From NCBI GenBank assembly GCA_026129095.1, contig JAHCIT010000006.1:128235-192234 (forward strand): DNA of 64,000 bases. The letters are read 5' to 3'. The DNA comes from Deltaproteobacteria bacterium (lineage in GTDB: Bacteria; JAGRBM01; JAHCIT01). Under the pieces are notes generated by a model that was not told the DNA's origin, ran no database searches, and saw nothing but the letters and a program-made list of their open reading frames with translations. Below, piece after piece: positions 1 through 8,954 of this stretch (position 1 is the first letter of the stretch; each line of letters starts with the position of its first letter). The translations under genes were made by a program, and so were the position numbers.

Positions 1-394
1 CGGTTCCGCCCTCGTCAAACTCTTCCGGGGTGATGCGGGTCCGGTGTTCGGGGGTTTTCGCCGGGATGATCTCCAGATACCGCTCGCCCAGAAGCCCCTT
101 GCTCCGGGCGACCACGCGGGTAGTGTTGTCGATCGGGATATCGCTCCGGACAGAGATCGTCACCCTTGCGAGGCGGCCCTCAAGCTCGATCTTGCGGATC
201 ATGCCGACCTTGACGCCAGCCATGCGGACACCGGTGCTTTCGAACAGGCCCTCGGCCGTGTCCATATAGACGATCACGTCGCTCGTACGGGTGAACGACA
301 TGGGGCGCAATTTCACGGATGCAAAGACGAGCATCGCCAGCGCTGCCGCCGCGAACACCCCCACCTTTACGTTATTGGATAACGACTGCGCCAC
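1..394 (-). CDS. mlaD: MCE/MlaD-family lipid transporter substrate-binding protein (3' end outside window)
   Basis: The reverse-strand reading from GTG at 394 gives 131 residues: one N-terminal membrane anchor (VKVGVFAAAALAMLVFASV), then an MCE domain with SDVIVYMDTAEGLFESTGV, MAGVKVGMI and GLLGERYLEI. In-frame TGA codons lie upstream, so GTG 394 is the likely start; GAAGGCGG precedes it. MlaD proteins sit in the inner membrane, project into the periplasm, and bind phospholipid or another hydrophobic ligand for an ABC complex. The gene follows mlaF by about 96 bp on the same strand and completes an E-F-D transporter. The C-terminal part is cut by the window edge, so its full length cannot be given. 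Confidence 0.88.
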   Translation of the reverse strand, partial: MAQSLSNNVKVGVFAAAALAMLVFASVKLRPMSFTRTSDVIVYMDTAEGLFESTGVRMAGVKVGMIRKIELEGRLARVTISVRSDIPIDNTTRVVARSKGLLGERYLEIIPAKTPEHRTRITPEEFDEGGT

Positions 395-490
395 CGGCTT
401 CCGCCTTCTTCACGTATCCTGACCATTATAGACCATACCTTGGCCCATAACGGCAACCAGATTTCTTCCGTATCCAGTTATATAGAGGCT

Positions 491-1252
491 TCAGACGGCA
501 ATAGGCCCCGCACGCTGGCCATCCAGGAACTGCCGGACCACCGGATCCCGGGAGGCCTTGAGCTCGTCGGCTGTGCCGGACAGGTGGATTTTCCCCCTGT
601 AAAGCACCGCAATCCGGTCCGCGATCTTGTAGGTCGCCTCGACATCGTGGCTGATGACCACGTTGGTCGTGTGGTATTCGGACTGGAGATCATTGATGAG
701 GGCCATGATCACGTCGGTCATGACGGGATCGAGCCCCGAACTCGGCTCATCCAGCAGCAGGATGCGGGGTCGCAGCACCATCGCCCGTGCCAGTCCGGCC
801 CGCTTGCGCATGCCGCCGGACAGTTCCGATGGCGCCTTGTGCCCCATCCCCTGGAGTCCCACCTGGGCAAGGACTTCCTCCACGCGAGCCTGGACCTCGG
901 CGGCGGACTGGCGGGTGTGCTCGCGCAGAGGAAGCGCCACATTGTCGAACAGGGACATGGAGTCGAGCAGCGCGCCGTCCTGGAACAGGAAACCGAACTT
1001 GAGCCGTATGCGGTACAACTCTTCGCCCGCAAGGCCGGTCACGTCCTCGCCGTCCACCCACACCTTCCCGGCATCGGGCTTGAGGAGTCCGATCATGTGC
1101 TTCAGCATGACGCTTTTCCCGGCGCCGGAAAGCCCCATGATCACGGTGGTCTGCCGGGGTTCGATTTCAAGATCGAGACTGTCCAGCACGGTCTGCGCGC
1201 CGAACCGCTTGCTGACTTCCTCCATCCGGATGATGGGGCCGGAACTGCTCAT
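491..1252 (-). CDS. mlaF: Mla-type ABC transporter ATP-binding protein
   Basis: The 253-residue ATPase has Walker A GLSGAGKSV, signature LSGGMRKRAGLARAM, Walker B ILLLDEPSSGLDPV and a switch histidine in VISHD. The spacing and the MRKR form of the signature are typical of MlaF/Ttg2A ATPases that drive lipid or organic-compound transport through MlaE. The start ATG at 1252 overlaps the mlaE stop by 4 bp (ATGA), arguing for translational coupling. Longer upstream in-frame sequence only reads through mlaE. It acts on the cytoplasmic face with MlaE and MlaD; transport direction and ligand cannot be told from sequence. Confidence 0.93.
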   Translation of the reverse strand: MSSSGPIIRMEEVSKRFGAQTVLDSLDLEIEPRQTTVIMGLSGAGKSVMLKHMIGLLKPDAGKVWVDGEDVTGLAGEELYRIRLKFGFLFQDGALLDSMSLFDNVALPLREHTRQSAAEVQARVEEVLAQVGLQGMGHKAPSELSGGMRKRAGLARAMVLRPRILLLDEPSSGLDPVMTDVIMALINDLQSEYHTTNVVISHDVEATYKIADRIAVLYRGKIHLSGTADELKASRDPVVRQFLDGQRAGPIAV

Positions 1253-2046
1253 GAGCGCGAACCGCCAATACCGAGATTCAGCAGCAACGACGTGATGAAA
1301 TAGTCGCCCACCAGTACCAGCACCGAGGCGGTAACGACCGATCGCGTGGTCGAACGCCCGACCCCCCGGGCGCCGCCCGTCGTGAAGAACCCCACATAGC
1401 AGCCGACCGTCGCGAGCGTGAACCCGAAGATCGTCGACTTGATCCACATGTTGTTCAGGTCACCCATGTCGATCAGCTCGATGACATTCTGCCACCAGCC
1501 GCCCGGCGATATGTTCAGTATGACCGTGGAAACGAAGTAGCTGCCCACGCCGCCCACAAACACGAAAATGAGCGTCAGCACCGGAACCACCAGTGTCGTG
1601 GCGATGACGCGGGGAACGACGAGATATTTCACCGGGTCGATGCCCATGGCCCCCAGCGCATCGATCTGCTCGGTAACGCGCATGGTGCCCAGTTCTGCTG
1701 CCATGGCGCTGCCACAGCGGCCTGTCACCATCAGGGCCGTCAGCACCGGCCCCAGTTCGCGCACCAGGGCGAGCATGGTGGCGCCCCCGATGAGTCCTTC
1801 AGCGCCAAACCGCTGGAATGCGCTCCCCAACTGGAGGGAAAATACCATCCCGGTAAAAAGGCTGGTCAGCAGGATAATGACCGACGAATTGACACCGACG
1901 CCTACTGCCTGCTCGATGATCATGTGGACCCGGAACGGACGGCGGAAGGCCATCGTGATGCTCGCCCCGCACATCCGCCCGTACCGGCCGAGTGTTTCCA
2001 GCAGGTAGAGGATATATCCGCCCAGTGCGTCCAGTGCCGCCAGCAT
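1249..2046 (-). CDS. mlaE: Mla-type ABC transporter permease
   Basis: This 265-residue MlaE-family permease has about five hydrophobic segments and the conserved cytoplasmic stretch VRELGPVLTALMVTGRCGS followed by AAELGTMRVTEQIDAL, which contacts the ATPase in this family. The length is normal. It begins 3 bp after the alanine racemase stop and overlaps mlaF by 4 bp, so alr-mlaE-mlaF-mlaD is probably one transcript. The usual mlaB (STAS) and mlaC (periplasmic carrier) genes are not in the visible part and could lie beyond the left edge. Confidence 0.93.
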   Translation of the reverse strand: MLAALDALGGYILYLLETLGRYGRMCGASITMAFRRPFRVHMIIEQAVGVGVNSSVIILLTSLFTGMVFSLQLGSAFQRFGAEGLIGGATMLALVRELGPVLTALMVTGRCGSAMAAELGTMRVTEQIDALGAMGIDPVKYLVVPRVIATTLVVPVLTLIFVFVGGVGSYFVSTVILNISPGGWWQNVIELIDMGDLNNMWIKSTIFGFTLATVGCYVGFFTTGGARGVGRSTTRSVVTASVLVLVGDYFITSLLLNLGIGGSRS

Positions 2047-2049
2047 GAC

Positions 2050-3183
2050 CTATCGTGCCATTCCCGTGTGCACCCGGGCCACCCGGCGCGACACATTGCA
2101 GAAGATTTCGTACGGAATGGTCCCGAGCCAGTCGGCCCATTCCTCCACCGTGACCGACACTTCGCCGTCCCGGCCGATCAGCACAGCCTCCAGTCCCGGC
2201 CGGGCTTCCGGAATCCCGGTGACGTCCACCGCCACCAGATCCATTGATACACGCCCGGCCAGCGGCGCACGGCGGCCAGCCACGGCAACGTATCCCCGGT
2301 TCGAGAGCGCACGGCTGAATCCGTCGGCGTAACCGGCAGCCAGCACGGCGATGCGGGAATCCTGGCTGGCGGTCCAGGTTCCGCCATAACCCACGGTTTC
2401 GCCCGCCTTCACGGCCTTCACCTGCCGGATCCGCGCCTTCCAGGTGAAAGCCGGTTCCAGTTGCACAAGCGTTCGTGTCGCATCGGTCATGTGCGCTCCG
2501 TACAGCATGATCCCGGGCCGGACGAGATCGTGCCGGGCCGCAGGGATGAGCAGCGCCCCTGCTGAGTTACACAGGTGGCGCAGCAGCCGCCGCCCCAGCT
2601 TCGCCTCACAGAGGGCGGCGGCCTCGCTGAAACGCTCCAGCTGGAGCCGGGTGAGTTCGCCCGCCGGTTCCTCGGCCGAGGCGAAATGGCTCATGACGCC
2701 ATCCACCTCGACCCCCTCGCAGGCGACGAGCTGATCCAGAAGCGGCTCCAGTTCATCCATCCCGATACCGAGCCGGTGCATGCCGGTATCGATCTTGAGG
2801 TGTATCTGCACCGGCCGGTTCCACTTGCGGCCCTCCTCATTCAGAAACGCGATCATCTCGGCCGAACAGGCCGCCACGTGTATGCGGAACTCCCGGGCCG
2901 CTTCGGCCTCCTCCAGCTCCACGCCGCCCAGCAGCAGGATCGGCGCCTGGATGCCGGACATGCGGAGTTCCACCGCTTCCTCCAGCCGGGCGACACCGAG
3001 CCATTCAGCCCCGGCGCCAACCAGCGTCCGGGCCACGGGAACCGCGCCATGTCCATAAGCATCGGCCTTTACCACGCCCATGACCGCCACGTCGGGACCG
3101 AACTGCTCGCGCAGGCGATGATAGTTGTTCAGGATCGCCCGAAGGTTCACTTCGACATGGGTGGGGCGGCTCTGTTCATCCAT
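2050..3183 (-). CDS. alr: Alanine racemase
   Basis: This PLP enzyme interconverts L- and D-alanine for peptidoglycan. The 377-residue reading shows the PLP lysine in MGVVKADAYGHG near the N-terminus, then the TIM barrel, then the C-terminal beta domain with the second catalytic region ETVGYGGTW, followed by AAGYADGFSR and GRVSMDLVAVDV. Family start spacing (PTHVEVNLRAILNNY) supports ATG at 3183. An in-frame extension to an ATG at 3261 is possible but looks non-homologous, and no strong ribosome site marks either. It is the first gene of the apparent alr-mlaEFD run, tying cell-wall precursor synthesis to envelope lipid transport. Confidence 0.93.
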   Translation of the reverse strand: MDEQSRPTHVEVNLRAILNNYHRLREQFGPDVAVMGVVKADAYGHGAVPVARTLVGAGAEWLGVARLEEAVELRMSGIQAPILLLGGVELEEAEAAREFRIHVAACSAEMIAFLNEEGRKWNRPVQIHLKIDTGMHRLGIGMDELEPLLDQLVACEGVEVDGVMSHFASAEEPAGELTRLQLERFSEAAALCEAKLGRRLLRHLCNSAGALLIPAARHDLVRPGIMLYGAHMTDATRTLVQLEPAFTWKARIRQVKAVKAGETVGYGGTWTASQDSRIAVLAAGYADGFSRALSNRGYVAVAGRRAPLAGRVSMDLVAVDVTGIPEARPGLEAVLIGRDGEVSVTVEEWADWLGTIPYEIFCNVSRRVARVHTGMAR

Positions 3184-3306
3184 AAGGGGAGTTGGAGGCG
3201 AGTCTACCACCCGCCGGACGAGAAACAATTTGCGGGAAGCGCGGCCGATTATCCAATTCATTCCCCACCGGCCCCCGGCTAGACTGTTTCCAGGACAGCT
3301 TTTCCG

Positions 3307-5430
3307 ATGCTTATGGAAGGAGCGCGGCGGCTCGTGCGGGCACTCGTGATCACCGGCAACACACGGCTTTCGGCCAAGCTGGCCGAAGTCCTGCGGACGC
3401 TTCCCGCAGAGGTGGACGAGCGCGGCGACGGAGAAACCGCCCTGCACGCATTCGGCTCGAACTCCTACCAGCTGGTCGTCACCGACCTGATGCTCACCAA
3501 GGTGAGCGGTTCCGAACTGATCCGGAAAATCCGGGGCACCGAACAGGGCCAGACTGTTCCCATCCTGTTCATGAGTGCGCCGCTCAAGGACAAGGAACTC
3601 CCGGCCCGCATGGCCCGGAGTCTCCGGATCGGTCCCTATCTCCAGATGCCGTTCCCCTTCGACCGGTTCCTGTCCGCGGCGAAGCAGGCGGTGAGCCAAA
3701 ACGGACGGTCAGCGGCTCCTGCAACAGGCAACCCGGCCCCAGCCGCCGCGCCGGTTCCGCCAACGGGCCCCGGCGGGCCAAGGACTTTCCGGTGGGGATC
3801 CAAGGCTACGGGCGGGTTCGCATCCTTTGAAGATGTCATGCACGCCCTCCGGCAGGAGGGATTCACGGGCAAGGGCCGGCTCCTGGGCGGCGGGAAGATC
3901 ATCACAGTCAATTTCCAGAACGGCCTTCCACACGCGGAGTTTACCGGCGCGGGACACCCCCTGATCGATGATCTGCTGAAGGAGCAGCTTCTCACCGATT
4001 CCGAGGCCGCCGCCCTCCGCCGCGTGGCGCCACCCGCCGAGGTTGAACGCCTGATCACCGGAGCGGGAGTCCTCACACCCGGCGATCTCGCCCGCCGCAG
4101 GGCGGAATATCTCGGCGTCAGGCTGAGCGAGGTCATGCGCTGGCCCGACGGCGCACTTACCGCCGAGAGCCGGGCCGATGCATCCGGGGCCGAAGGCCGC
4201 TACGGCGAGGTCGCCATCGCCCATGCCATCGCCCATGACGTGAAGGCGACCACCAATCCGCTCAAGCTCGCCACGCTTCAGAACCAGCTCAAGGGCACCT
4301 GGTTTGCCCCCGCGAAGGAACTCAAGCATTTCGCCCGGCTTCTGCCATTCACGAGCGAGGAGGAAGGCGTTGTCGATGCACTTCGCGAACCCTGCAAGCC
4401 GGAATATCTGGCCAGGCTCACTCGCCAGCCCGAAGACGCATGGAACGTGATTCGCGTGTTGCTGGCACTCCGGCTCGTCACCCGGCACTCGCAGCAACCG
4501 TCCGCCGCCGAGACCTTTCCCCTTGCCTTCCGTTCCATGCACAAGCGCGCGGCAACCGGAGCGGCTGCAGGCACCGGCGACAGTTCCGTTGAACTGATCG
4601 ACCTCAGCGGTGATCTCGCCGAGGAACTCGACGACTTCGTCACCGATCTCAGGGACAAGGGCGGTGAAGCCGCCCAGCAGATGGCCCAGGCCGGTACCGG
4701 CGACGCCCAGCGGCAGCTCGAAAACGAGCTGTTCGATGAACTGGAAAAGGTGAAGAAGCGCAACTACTACGAAATGCTCGGGACGAAGAAAAACGGCTTC
4801 AAGTTCCAGGATGCCAAGAAAACCTACTTCGACCTCCAGCGCAAGTTTTCCCCCGACAAGTTCATCATGTCATCGGGCGAGGTGATGTCGAAGGCGCAGG
4901 AACTGCTGGAAAAACTCTCGGCCGCGTTCGAGACGCTCTCCGACGTCCAGAAAAAACAGGCCTATGACCAGAAGCTCTCGAACCAGCAGATGCTGCAGGG
5001 TACCGGTGGCACCGGAGGCAAGGAGCTTCAGGCCGACGTCGCCTTCCAGAGCGGGCTCGCACTCATGGTGTCCGAGGAATGGGACTCGGCAATCCGGCAG
5101 TTTGAGATCGCCCGCCAGATCAAGCCTGGCGTCGCGCTCCATGAGGCAAGCCACGCCTGGGCCATGTACAATTCACCCAAACACCGGAAGAACGCCGTCT
5201 CGCTCGCGGAAGCCAAGAAGATGCTCAACTCGGTCTGCGTCCGCGACCCCCGGTGCGCGCCCGCATTCACCTACCGCGCCTGGATGCTGCTCGATGATGG
5301 CAAGCTGGACCTCGCCGCCATGGAGTTCGGCAAGGCGCTCCGGATCGACCCGAATCTGCGCCACGCCAGGCAGGGCCTCGACAAGGTGGAAATGCTGCGC
5401 AAAGGCCAGAAAAAAGGGCTGTTCGGATAG
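3307..5430 (+). CDS. Degenerate receiver / J-domain / TPR fusion protein
   Basis: The protein has 707 residues. Residues 11-130 have the receiver fold with the phospho-acceptor-like Asp60 (VVTDLML), but the acidic pair near the N-terminus is absent (LVITGNTR) and the conserved lysine is methionine (QMPFPF). A proline/alanine linker precedes a DUF4388-like region (about 175-240). A J-domain lies near 484-560, with S515-P516-D517 where HPD is expected. TPR-like helices follow to the end. Such fusions are frequent in myxobacteria-like genomes; the target is unknown. ATG 3307 is reported, but GTG 3334 after AAGGAG (3317-3322) begins right at the receiver strand and may be the true start. Confidence 0.75.
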   Translation: MLMEGARRLVRALVITGNTRLSAKLAEVLRTLPAEVDERGDGETALHAFGSNSYQLVVTDLMLTKVSGSELIRKIRGTEQGQTVPILFMSAPLKDKELPARMARSLRIGPYLQMPFPFDRFLSAAKQAVSQNGRSAAPATGNPAPAAAPVPPTGPGGPRTFRWGSKATGGFASFEDVMHALRQEGFTGKGRLLGGGKIITVNFQNGLPHAEFTGAGHPLIDDLLKEQLLTDSEAAALRRVAPPAEVERLITGAGVLTPGDLARRRAEYLGVRLSEVMRWPDGALTAESRADASGAEGRYGEVAIAHAIAHDVKATTNPLKLATLQNQLKGTWFAPAKELKHFARLLPFTSEEEGVVDALREPCKPEYLARLTRQPEDAWNVIRVLLALRLVTRHSQQPSAAETFPLAFRSMHKRAATGAAAGTGDSSVELIDLSGDLAEELDDFVTDLRDKGGEAAQQMAQAGTGDAQRQLENELFDELEKVKKRNYYEMLGTKKNGFKFQDAKKTYFDLQRKFSPDKFIMSSGEVMSKAQELLEKLSAAFETLSDVQKKQAYDQKLSNQQMLQGTGGTGGKELQADVAFQSGLALMVSEEWDSAIRQFEIARQIKPGVALHEASHAWAMYNSPKHRKNAVSLAEAKKMLNSVCVRDPRCAPAFTYRAWMLLDDGKLDLAAMEFGKALRIDPNLRHARQGLDKVEMLRKGQKKGLFG

Positions 5431-5493
5431 GCAAGCCATGCACCTTCCGTTCCAGACCTTCTATCGTTGCAATGCCGCGGTTGCTTTGCCTAC

Positions 5494-5498
5494 GGAGG
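5494..5498 (+). promoter_or_regulatory. Ribosome-binding site pointing to a CTG start
   Basis: GGAGG lies 7 nt before CTG 5506, exactly where the GT2 family protein should begin (ISIVIPAYNEE). The alternative in-frame TTG at 5467 has no comparable site. Confidence 0.55.
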
Positions 5499-5505
5499 CC
5501 CGTCC

Positions 5506-6228
5506 CTGATTTCCATCGTGATACCCGCCTATAACGAGGAAGCACGGTTGCCCCCGACGCTGGACAGCTTCCTCAGCCATTTCCGCCAGCGCGGGGAACC
5601 GTTCGAGATCATCGTCGTCAGCGACGGCTCCACCGACGGCACAGCCCGCGTGGTTAAAGAGCGTATAAAGTCTGCACCCGAGCTGCACCTCATCGAGCAG
5701 TCACCAAACCAGGGCAAGGGGGCGGCCGTGAAAACGGGGCTGCTGGCGGCACGCGGCGACATCTGGCTGTTCAGTGATGCTGACGAATCGACCCCGGCAG
5801 ACGATTTTGAAAGCCTCAAGTCCGCCCTTGATGCCGGTGCTGATTTTGTCATGGGCTCCCGCGCCATTCGTGGCGCGAAGCTGGAAGTCCGCCAGTCGCT
5901 GCCACGCGAACTGCTGGGCCGGTGCTTCAATCTCGTCGTGCGCCTGATTCTCTGGGTGCCGTTCCACGACACGCAGTGCGGCTTCAAGGCGTTCCGTGCC
6001 CGGACGATGCGGCCCGTGATCGAACGGCTTCAAACGCCGCACTTCGGCTTCGATTTCGAGATCGTCCACCGGACGCAAAAGGCGGGACTGAAGATCGCCG
6101 AAGTCCCTGTCCGCTGGCGCGACCGGGCCGGAAGCAAGGTGAACGTGCTGCGCGACGGCATCATCATGGTGATGAGCCTGTTCAGGGTCCGCCGGCTGGT
6201 AGCCCGTGACCTCCGGGGCGGTACCTGA
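5506..6228 (+). CDS. GT2 glycosyltransferase, polyprenyl/dolichyl-phosphate sugar synthase type
   Basis: This 240-residue GT-A fold enzyme opens with ISIVIPAYNEE, then VVSDGSTDGT, NQGKGAAVKTGLLAARG and the metal-binding FSDADESTP. GFKAFRA and FGFDFEIVHR follow, as in dolichyl-phosphate glucosyl/mannosyl transferases. The likely reaction is transfer of a sugar from a nucleotide to polyprenyl phosphate at the membrane. The usual C-terminal membrane anchor is short or absent. Its stop shares one base with the next ATG (TGATG), so it is coupled to the methyltransferase-membrane fusion, which could use the lipid-linked sugar. The start is CTG 5506 by ribosome-site logic; TTG 5467 would add 13 residues. 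Confidence 0.85.
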   Translation: MISIVIPAYNEEARLPPTLDSFLSHFRQRGEPFEIIVVSDGSTDGTARVVKERIKSAPELHLIEQSPNQGKGAAVKTGLLAARGDIWLFSDADESTPADDFESLKSALDAGADFVMGSRAIRGAKLEVRQSLPRELLGRCFNLVVRLILWVPFHDTQCGFKAFRARTMRPVIERLQTPHFGFDFEIVHRTQKAGLKIAEVPVRWRDRAGSKVNVLRDGIIMVMSLFRVRRLVARDLRGGT

Positions 6229-8954
6229 TGGAAACGGAACCCGGCGGAGCCGGACCGCCTGCCATGCAGCCGGCCGAGTTCGAGTCCATGGCCTCTGTCG
6301 AAGACCGTCACTGGTGGTTTCTCGGCAAGCGTTCGATCGTCATGCACCTGCTCAGGAAGGCGGGGGTCAGCGGTAAAATCCTCGACGCCGGTTGCGGAAC
6401 GGGCGGGAATCTTCCCCAACTCTCCGCCCTTGGCGAGGCTGTCGGCGCCGAGCCCAATCCGCTGGCATTCAAACTGGCGCAGCAGAAGTTCTCCGGAACG
6501 ATCGTCCAGGCGGAGCTGACCAATCTCCCCTTTCCTGACGGTGAATTTGGAGGCGCCATCACAACGGACGTCATGGAGCACGTCGCCGATGACCGGGCAG
6601 CGCTCGCCGAACTGACGCGGGTTCTGAAACCGGGCGGCACGCTCATCCTCACCGTGCCGGCACATCCCTTCATGTGGTCCGGCCATGACGTGGCCTTGGG
6701 TCACGTACGCCGCTACACGCTGCAGGGGTTCCGCGAACTGATGCGGTCGCAGCCGGAGCTGGAACTGGAAACTCTCTCTTACTTCAATGCCGTCTCGTTT
6801 CCCTTCGCGGCACTGCAGCGGTGGATCCGTGGCCGCCGGGAGCGGGCTCAGGGGTATCCCGATCTCGTTACCGATACCGCTTCCGTTCCGGCGGCTCCAG
6901 TGAACTGGATCGCCAGTCAGCTCTTTGCGGCCGAACGGTTCCTCCTTGGCTGGTTTCAGGTGCCGATGGGCGTTTCGATCATGGCCATCTTCCGCAAGAA
7001 GGAACCATCCGCGCCACCCCGCGAACTGCCAGAACCACTGACCCTGGGGAGTCTCCTTCTGGCGGCCCTGGGGCTTATTCTCGTTTCGCTTCCCTCCTTT
7101 ACAGGAGAGTGGCTCGACGGACACGAAGGCCCCTCCTACCTGTTCCGGCTGGCGGAGTTTCACCAGATGCTCGCCCAGGGCGAGTGGTACCCGCGCTGGA
7201 TGCCGGACTTCTACTGGGGGTACGGCTACCCGATCTTTGTTTTCTACTCGCCGGGCCTGTTTTTCGCGGGCAGCTTTCTGATGGAACTGGGCGCAAGCCC
7301 CATCTCCGCCCTGCATGCGCTCGTGGTGCTCAGTCACCTGCTGTTTTTGGCCGGCAGCTACCAGTTTGCCTCCCGCTTCACGCCGTCGCGGCCGGTTGCA
7401 CTGGCGGGAGCGACCATCGCTGCTCTCACCCACTACCGTTTCGTCCAGCCGTATATCCGGGCCGACCTCAGCGAGACGTTCGCCACGTCGTTCGTTCCAT
7501 GGGCACTGGCGGAAGCGGTCACGCTGGGACGCGGCTGGAACCACCGGGCATTTGTCCGGCTCGGTGTCTTCCTGGCCCTTGCCTGGTATTCCCACACACT
7601 GACCGGCTTTGCCCTGTCGGCCGCAATGCTCGTCATGGGCATTTACCAGCTGATACGCAGCCACTGGCGGGCATTTTTCAGAATTGGTCTCGCATCCTGG
7701 CTGGGGATGGGTCTGGCCGCCGTCTACTGGATGCCGGCTTCCCTCGAACGGCCCCATGTCAGCACCGAGCGGATGATCGAGGCTGATCACAATGGCGCAG
7801 AGATCGCCGACCATTTCGTCTATCCCCTCCAGCGCCTGAAGCCCGATTTTTACTACGGTGATTCCATACCCGGTGACGGCGACAGGATGTCCTTTGCAAC
7901 CTCCTGGGTATTCTGGCTGTTACTGGTGTCAATGCTGTTCTGGATGACCTCGGAACCCGGCTGGCGGAAAAGGGCGGGCCCCCTGCTGCTGGCCTGGGGA
8001 CTGATCAACTTCCTGATGATGAACGTCAGCAGACCCGTATGGGCCGCGCTACCGCTGATCGAGTTTTTCCAGTTCCCCTGGCGCCTCCTGCTAATAGATG
8101 CGGCCGTCATCGCACCAATTGCCGCACTTGCGCTGCACCGTCTCGCCCAGAAGCCGCTGAATCCCGCCATGACCGCCGCCGTCATCGCCGCCGCCCTCGG
8201 ACTATTCGCCTGGCAGTTCAGTATTGTCGTCCATAACGAATATTTCGACACACTCGTCGGCCGCTATGCTGGTCGCACGAAAATCGGCTGGTACTGGCCA
8301 TTGGCGATCGTGCTCGTGACGGGCGCCTATCTCGTCGTGTTTTCCCTGCTCTCCGCCCTTCGCGCGCCAGTCAAACTGGCCGCAGCAGCGGCCGTATTGT
8401 TCGCCATTCCGATGGCTGCCTCCACCTCCATGCGGGCCATGTACAACGGAGCGAGATTCGACCCCGGCCTGCTTGCCACGCTCGACAACCCGGCTGAAAT
8501 GCAGCGGTACGGACTGGTTCTTCCCACGGGAGAGATCATCCCGGTAAAAACGGCCGCACAAGACGAATATCTTCCCAGGACGGCGAACGTCCCCCGCGAC
8601 CGGCCGCCGGAACTCCCCGCCCGCATGCTGACGGGCAGCGGAATGGCCGTTCCCCTCTACCAGCGGGGCGATCTCCGGCACTATCGCGCAAAAATCGCCG
8701 AACCGGGCGTCCTTGAACTCGCCTATTTCTACTATCCCGGTGTGGAGGCATCTCTGAACGGGCTTCCCGCAGCCATCGCCATCAGTGAGCGCGGCCTCGT
8801 CTCGCTGGAGGTTCCTGCCGGTGAGCACCAGATCGACGTCTGGTACGGTTCCACGCCCGCGCAGGACGGTGGCGCGCTGGCTTCCATTCTGGCCCTGATT
8901 CTGGCCATCGCCATCTGGCAATGGGGCGGGAAGAAGAATGTCCGGTCCGCCTGA
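6228..8954 (+). CDS. SAM methyltransferase fused to PTPS-related multispan membrane protein
   Basis: The protein has 908 residues. Residues 1-256 are a class I SAM methyltransferase: motif I ILDAGCGTGGN (51-61), TTDVMEHVADD, LKPGGTLILTVP, then GHVRRYTL. From about 272 a large integral-membrane region begins with repeated hydrophobic spans and the extracytoplasmic signature GEWYPRWMPDFYWGYGYP. This matches the '6-pyruvoyl-tetrahydropterin synthase-related' membrane family (PF10131; the name is historical), a GT-C-like architecture. A soluble beta-rich C-terminal domain and a last membrane helix follow. The gene is coupled to the upstream GT2 gene and overlaps the downstream paralog by 17 bp. 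Inference: assembly or decoration of a lipid-linked or surface glycan, with methylation. Confidence 0.8.
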   Translation: METEPGGAGPPAMQPAEFESMASVEDRHWWFLGKRSIVMHLLRKAGVSGKILDAGCGTGGNLPQLSALGEAVGAEPNPLAFKLAQQKFSGTIVQAELTNLPFPDGEFGGAITTDVMEHVADDRAALAELTRVLKPGGTLILTVPAHPFMWSGHDVALGHVRRYTLQGFRELMRSQPELELETLSYFNAVSFPFAALQRWIRGRRERAQGYPDLVTDTASVPAAPVNWIASQLFAAERFLLGWFQVPMGVSIMAIFRKKEPSAPPRELPEPLTLGSLLLAALGLILVSLPSFTGEWLDGHEGPSYLFRLAEFHQMLAQGEWYPRWMPDFYWGYGYPIFVFYSPGLFFAGSFLMELGASPISALHALVVLSHLLFLAGSYQFASRFTPSRPVALAGATIAALTHYRFVQPYIRADLSETFATSFVPWALAEAVTLGRGWNHRAFVRLGVFLALAWYSHTLTGFALSAAMLVMGIYQLIRSHWRAFFRIGLASWLGMGLAAVYWMPASLERPHVSTERMIEADHNGAEIADHFVYPLQRLKPDFYYGDSIPGDGDRMSFATSWVFWLLLVSMLFWMTSEPGWRKRAGPLLLAWGLINFLMMNVSRPVWAALPLIEFFQFPWRLLLIDAAVIAPIAALALHRLAQKPLNPAMTAAVIAAALGLFAWQFSIVVHNEYFDTLVGRYAGRTKIGWYWPLAIVLVTGAYLVVFSLLSALRAPVKLAAAAAVLFAIPMAASTSMRAMYNGARFDPGLLATLDNPAEMQRYGLVLPTGEIIPVKTAAQDEYLPRTANVPRDRPPELPARMLTGSGMAVPLYQRGDLRHYRAKIAEPGVLELAYFYYPGVEASLNGLPAAIAISERGLVSLEVPAGEHQIDVWYGSTPAQDGGALASILALILAIAIWQWGGKKNVRSA

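Noticed and set aside
3184-3699. Long N-terminal extension of alanine racemase
   Set aside because: It is antisense to the receiver/J-domain gene and has no relation to the racemase fold.
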